NCBI GenBank assembly: GCA_903813345.2
Contig: CAIIXF020000005.1
Span: 23,377,375-23,441,374, forward strand
DNA length: 64,000 bases
Direction of reading: 5' to 3'
From: Owenia fusiformis
Taxonomy: Eukaryota > Annelida > Polychaeta > Sabellida > Oweniidae
The translations under genes and the position numbers were made by a program. Below, piece by piece: positions 40,201-52,200 of the stretch (position 1 is the first letter of the stretch; each line of letters begins with the position of its first letter). Below the pieces are notes generated by a model. That model saw only the letters and a program-made list of their open reading frames with translations. It had not been told where the DNA came from and made no database searches.

Positions 40201-43200
40201 AAGAAAAAAGAAGCATGTCAACATTATCATAGTTATTAATTTTCAATATAAAAACAAGAACCATCAAGATAAATAAAAGTTTTCCACATAATGAATTCAT
40301 TGAATTAAAGTTTACAAAGGGGAAAACAGACCGGTGCATTCTTAGGCACTAATTTATTCCTCCATATACACTGATTTACTTGGAGAATGCACTGGCTAGG
40401 AAACGTGTTCTGCCTCATGATATATTACCCTGCGTGCAGAGTCTAGTTAAACTACACTCTGCCTAGTAGAGACCATATTACAGTTTAGTAGCCCCGCCCC
40501 CACGACGGGTACCGGTGACAGTTTGAGTAATAAATCACTTCTGACCTACGCGCTGACCTTTCTTCCACCATTCAGCGAGCTTGAAGAAACACACGCCAAA
40601 TGCGTTCTAATTAAATATGCTCATGTCATTGGTCAATTCCGGGCTCAACGATGACATCAGAAGGAATGACCATATATAGAACGTCGGTCAAATTTGGCCG
40701 ACGAACACTGATTGGCGCGGTGAGTTCACAGGTTTATTTTAGTTTGAAAGAGTGAAGACGAAGCTCTCTTTTAAGAAGTGAAGTCAAACGAATGCAAAGG
40801 GTAATGATATATCAGAGTCTCTCAAAAGCGTTAGGTAAAGAGGGACTCTGATAAATCAGAATGACTCTTGCAATTCAAGGTTCATTTTCTGCATATAGAT
40901 TTGTTCAAGCAGAGACATATAAAACTTCACATGTCTCTATTTTATATGTCTCTGTTTTATATGTCTCTGGTTCAAGTCACTCCACACCCATAAATGTTCC
41001 ACTTAAGGGGAAATAAAAAACCAAATGAAAAATGATTTCCATTAATTGTTTTAGTCTTAGTCTTGCCTTTATTTTATTTTTATAATAATGTTTATAATTA
41101 CTGTTCAAAAAAATGATTATAGCATTGTTTCATGTCGTACTTAGTCACTATTAATCTGCTAATGCTATTCAATTGGATGTTTATTTTATTTTATTACAGT
41201 ACATTGTTTTCTGTTAGAATTGCATGTGTAAAATTAAGGTTGGAATTGGTACACACTGCATATAAAGCTAAATGAATAGGGTCATCTCATATGCTTCACA
41301 TTTAATTCAAAAGTTTAAAACAATTGTAAAGGTATAAATGTACATAAATTACCCCTTTCCCTGCAGTGGCGTAACCAGGATTTGACAGAAATTCAGGGTT
41401 CGAATAGTTTCGGCAATTTTTTTCCAAAGGATTGGTATCGATATGGAGGACTTTTTGAACACACGTTTCTCTTTAACCAGTCATAAAAAAATCTAAAAAT
41501 TTAACACATCATCAATTTAATGGTAATCTTTTGAATGGTAACAATATAATTTGAAAATATGTATATACTTCCATCTACGTATATTGTTTTAGAAAACACA
41601 TCAAACACTTGTTTTGTTCTTGGTATCATGTTTCCAGAGTGAAATGAAACATCTTTCCGAACCTCATTGGAACAAAACGACATAAACACAAGAATTGGTA
41701 GAAAGGAGCAAAAACAATTGCACTAAAAAAAAAAATGTTTACAAAAACAGTTATATAAAATATTTCTAAATAATTTTCGCATGAAATTGTTGTCAATCAG
41801 TCAACATTACATAAAATACTGTGTTTTTTACAGAATGTTTTCAATGATTGGTTTAAGAGAAAAACATTGTTGAATTCAGATCTCCATATCGATACCACTC
41901 CTTTGCTGAAGTCTTGCCAAAGCTTAAATTTTGCCAAATTTGCTTAATTTTGGTCCATTTTATTAATTTTTGCCAGTTTGCTAGAATCTAAAAGTTTTAC
42001 AATTGCCAGAGAAAATATCCCAATTTGTGACCAATTTCGTTCATTTGGGACATTTAAGGGCAAAAATCTAGAACTTTTTTCAACAAAAGCCTATTAAAAT
42101 CTCTTTAGATTTTAATGTTTTTATCATTTTCTGGATAGCTCAGAAAAATAAATCCAAAATAGATAGCTCAGACATAGACCCCCCCCCCCCAATTTAATTC
42201 AAGCATAGGTTGTGTAATTGTCTTCTATTTTCCATTGAACAATGTGCTCTTCAGGAAAGTAGGAGGCAAAAATTATCAAAGATGTGAGTCCCAATGAAAG
42301 AAAACAATTTTGAAAGTGACCCCTGGCCAAAAATATAATTTTCTAGTGTTCATCACGTTCATTGCATCACTGATCTTTCACATGTTCAATATTTATTATC
42401 AAGATTTCTATCATAAATTAGGGACTATTTAGACGCTTATATCTAATCAGACAATTTCTACTTGGTAAGTATGCTTTATTTGTACAATTGAATTCTTTTT
42501 GATGGTGTTAGATCGGTATTTCAGGCCTAAAATGCGAAGTGCAAACCTATTACCGTCAATCTCAAAATAGATTGTTTTTCTGTATTCTCAGTCTTTTTAC
42601 TCAAGATACAGTTATACTGTACATGTAGGCTAACATATTTCCATCTCTGCATACACCTCAAATATTTAAAGTAATCAAAAAACGATAAATTACTGAAATA
42701 CTGCAAAATATTAACTCAAAATTTGGGGGTTCGCATAATTGCCGGAAAAACCCTCCGAACCCCCTCTCCCTACGACCCTGCCCTGAGTATGTGTTATCTA
42801 TCATGTTTTCATGACAAGACTTGAGGAACAACAAAGATGAATAATTAAACATGATTATTGAAAATGTAGTGATTGAATAATTCAACACCTTATTCAACAT
42901 TTTCATGCTACACAAATTCTTGTGTGACAAAACTTGTTATGTAGGAATCAAGCCTACTCTGGTTCCTTTGTAATTTTGTTCACAACTCTAAAAACAAATG
43001 TGAACATTTCTTGTAATTTATCACTGAAACAAAAGTCAATTCCTTTTAGATATTTAGCAAATCTTATCACACAATGTCAGAATAAAATTCTATATCAAAT
43101 TGTGCGTTGATTATATTCCAAAAATAACACAGAATTGGTTCTGTTATTTCATTAGGACTGGAAATTAAGTGAATTCAGTATTTACTCAAAAAACAAAGAG

Positions 43201-46200
43201 GAAGATAAGAAAGGAATAATGGGAATATTAAATCTTCTGTGCACCTCATTGATTTCCAAATTGACTTTATAATGTACAGTTATTTTGTTTATTACTCATT
43301 TATCTTCATTAAAGGCCAGGAGAACCTTCTATATTATAAAGGAACAGTTGACATGTTAGGAGGAGTAAACCTTAATCTACAGGTCTATTTTGAAGAAAAA
43401 ACTTAATCTACCAGCCACAGGTTTTTTGGGTGTAACCTACAATCTCAAAACATTTCACTCAAACATACAGATATACAGACCCTAGGTCTTAGAACTTAAG
43501 AGAAATAAACTTCAAAACAATTTAGAGTAAATCATCATCACATAATTTGATATAGTTCGGATTCAATTTGAATTTCAGTCATCTTGTGGCCCAACTGTAG
43601 CACCATGCCCAGAAGGCTATTTTCCAATGGCAACAGCCATGTGCAATATGACAAGTCCCCAGGGTGTGACCACCATGTCCCTGAATGAAGTGACCAGTTC
43701 CCAAAGCATAATGACAAGTCCCAAAAGTAAAATGGCTAGTCTCCAAAGTGAATCGACAAGTTCCCAGCTGATGGGTATGATGAGCATCTGTGTAAAAACC
43801 ATTGAAACAAGAAAATGTTGCCATGGATTTAGTGGTGAAAACTGTACAGGTATGTCTTCTTTGTTTTCCTCATATAATGTGTAATGTTAATCATCTTAAA
43901 TGATAATACATATAGTGGCACATTTAGTTTCCCCTCAAGCCAAGAGTGGCATCAAATGGAATCTGATAGAGCCCATTGTTTGTAAAGGGACTTTCTATGT
44001 TACCCTTTGGTGGAAAAACTGGAATTTGCTATTTTTGAACTGTTCCATCATCAAATTAATAAAATTCTCTTCAAGCTATATGTCAGATTATCAAGGGAAA
44101 ATATTTTTTTAAATGTCTTAAATGGCAGAATAGTTGTATAGTATAGAATGTAAATATTGTAGATTTTTTGTTTTCTCTTTGTTATGTATTTGCATATTTA
44201 TCCAACCAGCAATTTGGTAGAAAGATAACATATTTACAATTATACAAAATTTATCAATTCATATTTATCTCTGTCACTGCATTCCCTCCCGAAATATTGA
44301 TATCTTCCTTGTAATATTCCCCACATCAAATCCCTCCTGGTGAATAACTACATGTAGTCATTTTTCCCAAAGGGGGTTCACTTTATAAAAATATATGTTC
44401 AAATTGAAATTGTTCAAAATTTGTTACGGGTCTGGATAAACTGCATGTATGAAGCAAGTAGAGGATTAACAAACTACGAGTATAAGATTATGTTTCAATA
44501 TGAAAATTCTATCAACAAGCTCACTGAGATAATAAAAATTGAAAAGTTAACTTGTACTTAGTTTGACAGAGAGTAACCACATATTTGAATTGGCTTGAAA
44601 CCTATAATCACATATTATCTCCCCATGAAGAAAGCAAATTGTAGTATATTAGGTTCCCCTGTTGATATTTACAACACTGTGTGTGTATTAGTTTCAATCA
44701 AACTCTAGCGTTTCCTGTGTATGGGTGTGAACACCTCTGATTTGAACATCTCTCTACTGAAGCACCTTTTTAAAGGTTATAGTCCCTGATCTGGACCCTC
44801 TGAAAAAAAGTTTTGTTGTCCGGTACTTTCCCACATAAAATGATTGTACCGTTTGAAAGAACAGACTTCCCTCTTAAATAAAACACCTTTTCTATTGATG
44901 TAAACAGGGGCAAAAGGCACCAAAACGGGGTTAGACAAGGTGGCATTCTGAAGTCTCACTTTCTTGTCATCACGATTCCAGGTAAACCATCAGACGGATT
45001 TACTTCAAGTTTTCACACATGTTACATGGTAAGAAGTTCTAGAGCTGATTAACTTCGCGGCGGCCATCTTGCATTCTGGCGGCCATCTTGGAATTTTTTT
45101 CAGATAAATATTGTCATCGCGATTCCACAAAAACCACACAACAGATGTACTTCAAATGTTCACACATGTTACATGGTAAAAAGTCCTAGACCTCATTATT
45201 TTTTCGGTGGCCATCTTGCATTCTGGCAGCCATCTTGGAAGTTTCAAGATAAATCTTGTCATCACGATTTCAGGAAATCCAAACGGATTTACTTCAAATT
45301 TCCACACATGTTACATGGTAAGAAAATATAGAGGTGAATAACTTTTCGGCAGCCATCTTGCATTCTGGCGGCCATCTTGGAAATTTTGGGATAAATCTTG
45401 TCATCGTGATTCCAGGAAAACAACCTAACAGATTAACTTCAAATTTTCACACATGTTACATGGTATGAAGTTCTAGAGCTGATTAACTTTTCAGTGGCCA
45501 TCTTGCATTCTGGCGGCCATTTTGGAAGGTTTATAGATAAATCTTGTAATCACGATTCCAGAAAAACCACTTCACAGTTTTACTTCGAATTTTCACACAT
45601 GTTACATGGTATGAAGTTCTAGAGCTGACTAACTTTTCGGTGGCCATGTTGCATTCCGTCGGCCATCTTGGAAGTTTTTAGATAAATCTTGTCATCACGA
45701 CTCCATGAAAACCACGTAACAGTTTTACTTCAAATTTTCACACATGTTACATGGTAAGAAGTTATAGAGCTGATTAACTTTCCAATAGCCATCTTGCATT
45801 CTGACGGCCATCTTGGAAGTTTGTAGATAAATATAAAATACAGTCAAAGCACTTACCACCAACAAAGGATGCTCTCATTCTCCATATAAATAGAGCCAAC
45901 TATCAGGCCTATATTTGGCGAAACGCAGGCAAATCAATGATTGATTATCAATCCCCCACATTACATGGTTGGACATTCAAAGGGAGTAAACTACAAATTA
46001 AGTGGATGGAAAACGGTCCTGCCCCACAAGAAATAATGGAGCTTGTTGCTTGCAGTTGTAAAGGAGCGTGTGACTCAATGAGATGTAGTTTTAAGAAACA
46101 GGATCTCATTTGTGGAAGTTCATGTAAGTGCCGCAAAGGTGTGTGTGAGAACTGTCCAACCCATCAGCACGATGATGTTGATGAGAGCGACAATGAATTT

Positions 46201-49200
46201 GAACCAGTTGATGACACCATTACACCAAACGTTGAAGATCAGGAAGAAAATGAATTACCTGAAAATCTCTTACCTGACAACTGGATGAACCAACTTGTCA
46301 AAGTTGATGCCATAATATGAATTATATCACCCTGTATATACACTGGTGATCCGCTCGATTACAGGTACGATTTGTCCTTATTCCTTATTTCATGCGGTGT
46401 AGGCAGAATCCTCTCGACGTTTTTTGTCACAAACGTGAATCAGTATCATATGTCTTAGAAAATGTACATGTTTGCGAAAAATAGCTCAGAAAATCGTCGA
46501 TTTAATTCCTAACTTAAGTTACATAAAGGTTTGGGTTAAAAGTGCAGATCTGTACCGTTTTTTCGAAATACCATTTATGTAACTTAAGTGAGGAATTAAA
46601 TGTACGATTATGTTGTCTTCTGAACTATTTGTTTGCAAATATGCACATATGATACTGATACACGTTTGTGAGAAAAAATGTCGTGGGAATTCTGCCTACA
46701 AAGTGTGAAAGGAAAAAGGAAAAATCATACCTTCGATGTTCCCACATTTTGTTACCGAAACAAACCGTTTAGGTAACCAGCATAATCGAGTGGATCACTA
46801 TAATATACTTTAGTAGTCTTTAATAATGTTAGGGAGGATGAGTTGTAAGGCATACTATGTCATGTTAGATCATGATCTATACTATTTTTTATTACAATTT
46901 ACCAGTTACACTTTCTCCATGCTATGTTCTATTATAACTTTTGTTCCGTTTCCTATGGCATCCGTGCTTTATACATTTACATTCACAATGGTCCCTTCCT
47001 GGTATATTTTTTTAGGTTTTATGACTGTTAAATTCTATAGTCTTGTTAAGACCACTTTATAAACAGGTTTATTATTACTTTTATGACTGTTAAATTATAT
47101 AGTCTTGTTAACACCACTTTATAAACAGGTTTATTATTACTGGTGTAACTAACACAGCGAAAAAAAATATAATTAATTTATTTGATTTTCGATTAGAAAT
47201 ATATTTAGTTGAAAACTTAGAGTAAACAATCACAAAGTTTATTTTGGTTCAGTAGATTTTTCTATACATTATTTTGATGTCACCACCACTAGTGATTGGG
47301 TGACATATTTTAATAGCTTCGAACGTTTATCTTGACACTGTTCAGTAGTTAATGTGTACTGTATACTTAACAAGGTGTGGTGACATTTTGCATGTTTCTG
47401 CATCGTCCCTACTATTGAAAGCTTATGTTGATATTGTAGCAGTGTTTTTTAAGTTCTTTTTGTTGGTACAATTAATTTCCAAACCCTATACTTATATCGA
47501 TCTGACACACAGTTTTAGTGCAGGTTTAAGTGATTTTTGTTGATTATTAAACGCAAAGAGCACATGTGTCTCGAACTCACAACATTGTGGATACAGAGCC
47601 CATTCACATAGTTTGACATGCTGGTGCTCTGAACCAGCTCGTTAGTTAATATCTGACTAAGAGACAGCTTGCTTTCCCGATGAAGAAACGTTATCTGCAG
47701 CTTTTATGAGTACTATAGTATCTACAACTAGTTTTGATCTTATGAGTATTGGATATCATTATTTTCAATTTTTCTTCAACATGTATTTTAATGACTTCAG
47801 TATGAATGGAATGTCCCTCGGAGTTGTTGTCGTTGATGAGGAATTGGTCATCGAACGGTGTTGATGCTGTTTATTCCCATATTAGATTATTGTCTTGGGA
47901 TATTCAGGTTTGATTTTTGTTTGCCAGTTTTACACTTTACAGTTTGCTTTTCCCACTAGGTTGCTTTACACTTTTTTCCTTTCTCATTTGTCATTTTTGT
48001 TTATATTTAGTAAGGATATGATACGCAGGTCTCTCCTTCTGTATGATCACCTGTCCAGAAAATAATTCAACTGCATGAAGAACATTTCGTTGACATGATG
48101 CACAGTGAAAGGTTTTCCACACATTTACATTTCGTTTAAAAGAGCTTTAATTCCGTTATATACTCAGATCAAGGCCAATTTAGCATACATTTCGCTCTCA
48201 AAAATCACTGTGCAATAATGCATGGATTTCAAAGAAATGTTTGACATTTTCAATAATCTTTTTTCTTTTTGATGAAATGTAGTTATTTATTCTAAAAATC
48301 AATCGATGTCATACACAAAATGCATTTAAATGGTATAAAGTACAGAAGCAGAGTAAAAATATGTATTTTAGAATATTACCATGTGTTACCCCATTGTAGC
48401 GCCTCTTGCCCATGTTTCTATCAATATAAAACATGATATCATACACCAAATATGCATCTATGTCAAATTATGTGGTTTAAAATACAGAAAAATAGATAAC
48501 ATTCTCCTTAGAATACCACCTTGTGTAACCCCACTTTACTGCCTTTTGCCCCTGTTTATATCAATATAAAAGGTAGCACGTAACCTTCCTTGTAACATGT
48601 GTAAAAGTTTCAAGAAAATCAGTAAAGTGGTTTTCCTGGAATCACAATGACAAGATTTATTCAAAAAACTTCCAAGATGGCCGCCAGAAAGCAAGATGGC
48701 CACCGAAAGATTAATTAGCTCTAGAACTTCTTACCATGTAATATGTGTGAAAATTTGAAGTAAATCCGTTTGGTTTTCCTGAAATCGTGATGACAAGATT
48801 TATCTTTAAACTTCCAAGATGGCTGCCAGAATGCAAGATGGCCACCGAAAAAATAATGAGGTCTAGGACTTTTTACCTTGTTACATGTGTGAACATTTGA
48901 AGTACATCTGTTATGTGGTTTTTGTGGAATCGCGATGACAATATTTATCGGAAAAAAATTCCAAGATGGCTGCCAGAATGCAAGATGGCCGTCGCAAAGT
49001 TAATCAGCTCTAGAACTTCTTACCATGTAACATGTGTGAAAATTTGAAGTAAATCAGTCTAATGGTTTACCTGGAATCGTGATGACAAGAAAGTGAGACT
49101 TCAGAATGCCACCTTGTCTAACCCCGTTTTGGTGCCTTTTGCCCCTGTTTACATTAATAGAAGAGGTGTTTTCTTAAAGAGGGAAGTCTGTTCTTTCAAA

Positions 49201-52200
49201 TGGTACAATCATTTTATGTGGGAAAGTACCGGACAACAAAACCCCTTTTCTAGAGCCCTTTTGGAAATCAGATCGGGGACTATTAACCTTTTTCTAGTAT
49301 TATAACAATTTTACAATATTGTTTTGGCTCAAAACATTCACCAACATTAAGTACCCTATTCTTTGCTGCTAATTTATATGAATACCTCTTGTATCTTTTA
49401 TGAGAATATCTCTTAAATGCAAAATCATGTTTAATGGAAATGTCTTTCCAATTTGACCATCTTTATTTTCTTAATAGGTCAGTTATAAAACTCCTTATAT
49501 TAAAATCACAATTTATTAAACACTCACATGGTATATTAATGTAAAAACCTTTTGTAGACACCTTTTTTAGATGAACCCATTTTTCACGATTTGAACATCC
49601 CCAGTCACTATCTAAGTCAAATATATACATTTACAGCATAGTCACCTTAATCTAGCATATTAGTAACTTAATTGAAGTTGCATTAAAGTAAATAAACTCA
49701 CCCTGTTTCTATGCTCTGTTGACTATGATCTATAGAACTTGTTTGTCGCAATAATTGGTGACAACCACCTGTGGTGCTAATCAACTTTCATCCCAACTGT
49801 AAAAATATTTGTTCAAAGTTGTAATATTTTCCTGGATGTTATTTCTTGGGCCCTTGATCATCTGAAGTAATTTTCTATCTATCGATCCGGATGAAACATT
49901 GATTAGATCTTTTAAAACCAAAAATGATTAGATTTAATTCTTTATCTTTTCTCATCATGAGCGTGTTGATGAAATATGCCAGGTACATTACTACTTTCAA
50001 TTACATCTTGTCCAACTAAGTAGAAAATCCAGTAATTTAGGAGTCGAGATCTTTTGATCAGTGATTATCTATATTGGTGATGGGATTCTATACTGGATGA
50101 GCATAATGTAAAAGTGGTTTTGAAAAGTAGCAAATTTCTCTTTATGTAGGTTTTTTGTGGTTTATTATTCTACATTGATTCTGAAACTATTGGTGTCTAG
50201 TTTTTCAGCGTTTTGGAAATATGCAGATTTATACCCCCCTGGTGTTATTTTAAGAGGGGTCCTAGGAAAGCCATGTATAATTCCTAGAGTATCCAACCAA
50301 TCATCTTGAAATTTACAGGTAACCATCTTCTTATCATGTCCTATCATTGTGAGCAGTTTCATCAATATTGGTTAACTGGTTGCTATGGTAACAGAAATCA
50401 CTTGTTAAAAAAGTACACATTTTCGTAAAAATTTAAGACCTACCCTGAGACAAAGCACATAATATTTTCCTGGAATTGGGAGGAATTAGCATGAAAACAT
50501 ATTAGAAAACTTATTTAGAGTATGGTTGATAATACTAAATCAATTGATGTTTTATTTTAGCCATACAATTAATTATATTTGCCGATGATAATATGGCTAT
50601 GCAAAAAATGTGGAAAAGGGGGCGTGGCACTTTTCCCAAGAAAACTTTATTTGTACCCAAGTTTGTGAATAAATATATGACTATTCATTCTGATATTAAC
50701 AGATATTAGTATAGTTATGATGTTTAACCATCATGGGAAGTTTCACTATTGTTGGTCTGCTGGTTGTTATGGTAACAGAAATCATTTGTTAAAAAAGATT
50801 GTATTTTCTTAAAAATCTAAGACATACCTTGACACAAAACACATAATATTTTTATGACAGTCAGGATGAGAACATTTTAGAAAATTTATTTAGAGTATGT
50901 TTCATAAAATTAAATCATTTGATGCTTTATCTTAGCCATACAAAGAATTCTACTTGCTGATGGTAAACTGGCTTTGCAAAAAAATTAGAAAGGGGCCATG
51001 GCACAATTTCCTAAGAATTCTTTATTTGTGTTCAAAGTGAAAAAATAATGTCAGTTTTCCTTGATATCTACATTATTATCCCAACGAACGAAGTTCGGTA
51101 GGGATATAGTTAAGCCCTCCGTCCGTCCGTCCGTCCGTCCATCCGTCAGTCCGTCTGTCAGTCAGTCAGTCAGTCCGTCCGTCCGGAAGATAACTCAAAT
51201 ATTAGTTGACGGATTTTCTTCATATTTGGTGGAAAGATGTATGTTGATGAATAGTTTTACGCAAGATGGCCGCCGCTTTAAAAATGACGGGACTTTTTCG
51301 CAAAAATCATAAATTTTTCATTCTAAACCAAAGTAATTAATATTATTGTTTGAAATTTATATTATTATATATAATTTATATATTTATATTCGCAACATCT
51401 ATCTATTTCACATATATTCTGTGTTTTTCAGGAAAACAGAAATTTTCGCTAATTTTTAGATCTTTATGAAGTATAGCTTTATTATACTCAAATGAAAGGC
51501 AATTAAGAGTAGATTGCAACAAAGGTCATCTTTATAGCGAACAGAAAGTTTGTTCTTCAGGAAGAGCTGTTTATATTTGGGGTTATAGTCACTCAGATTG
51601 TTTTCCTTCATATGTGCCTGATACAACTCATGGACATGATCAAGTGTTTCAACTCCATCGGTTTGAAGGTCATGTTCATCTATATGCTTACATATGAAGT
51701 CAAATGATGTTATTTAAACCTTTTCCTCTTCATTTATCGTTCGTACTTTCTTGCACAAGTAATTTCTTCTACAGGTATTATGGTACCAAGCTTCTGCTGA
51801 TATCAAACAGCGTCCTCCTATTTTTGCATGTAAAGTCCAGTCTTCTTGGGCTTTCACTGCATTTATTATTGATGTTGAAGCGTTGTCTGTTTGGCATTTT
51901 GTTAATGATTCTTTTGTGTTTCTTTTGAGATATTTCAGATCTTTTTCACAAAAGAGGCACTTGTTTTGTTCAAAAAGGTTGCTTTGGCGTAATTTCTTAC
52001 TATGACATTCTTCACCAATTGCTAGAGCAGAGGATCTTTTCCTCAAACTTCTCTCGGACATGATATATACGTAACAACACTAATACATTGATTTACAGGG
52101 TTCTACTCAGTTGCATGATATATGGAAACAAGTATATATATTGGAAGGGCAACACTCCACGATGCAATAATGGAAACTAAACGATGGTGTATTAAATCAT

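Larger units (their letters stand above)
44770..49293. mobile_element. Large long-TIR DNA transposon relic A (~4.5 kb)
   Basis: Outer ends: aaaggttatagtccctgatc on the left, and its inverted partner gatcggggactattaacctt on the right. The left arm (to ~45835) holds about six direct subunits of 134-150 bp. Each has 'cttgtcatcacgattccagg', 'tcacacatgttacatggta' and 'ggcggccatcttgga'. The right arm (~48360-49293) carries about four of them in reverse orientation. The left arm codes in the antisense for the same meaningless peptide as the right arm. The interior retains the 3' end of a transposon-type ORF (45841-46320), a nested palindrome and a tRNA-like segment. Exact TSD not found. Confidence 0.8.

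Noticed and set aside
43579-43824. Histidine-periodic 81-codon frame on the minus strand
   Set aside because: It is the antisense shadow of the coding 21 bp repeat in exon 12.
49093-49305. Conserved peptide [20 protein letters not shown] found twice (also 44777-44959 minus) as a possible gene
   Set aside because: Both copies lie in the inverted arms of element A, so the similarity comes from the terminal repeats; no longer protein is encoded.
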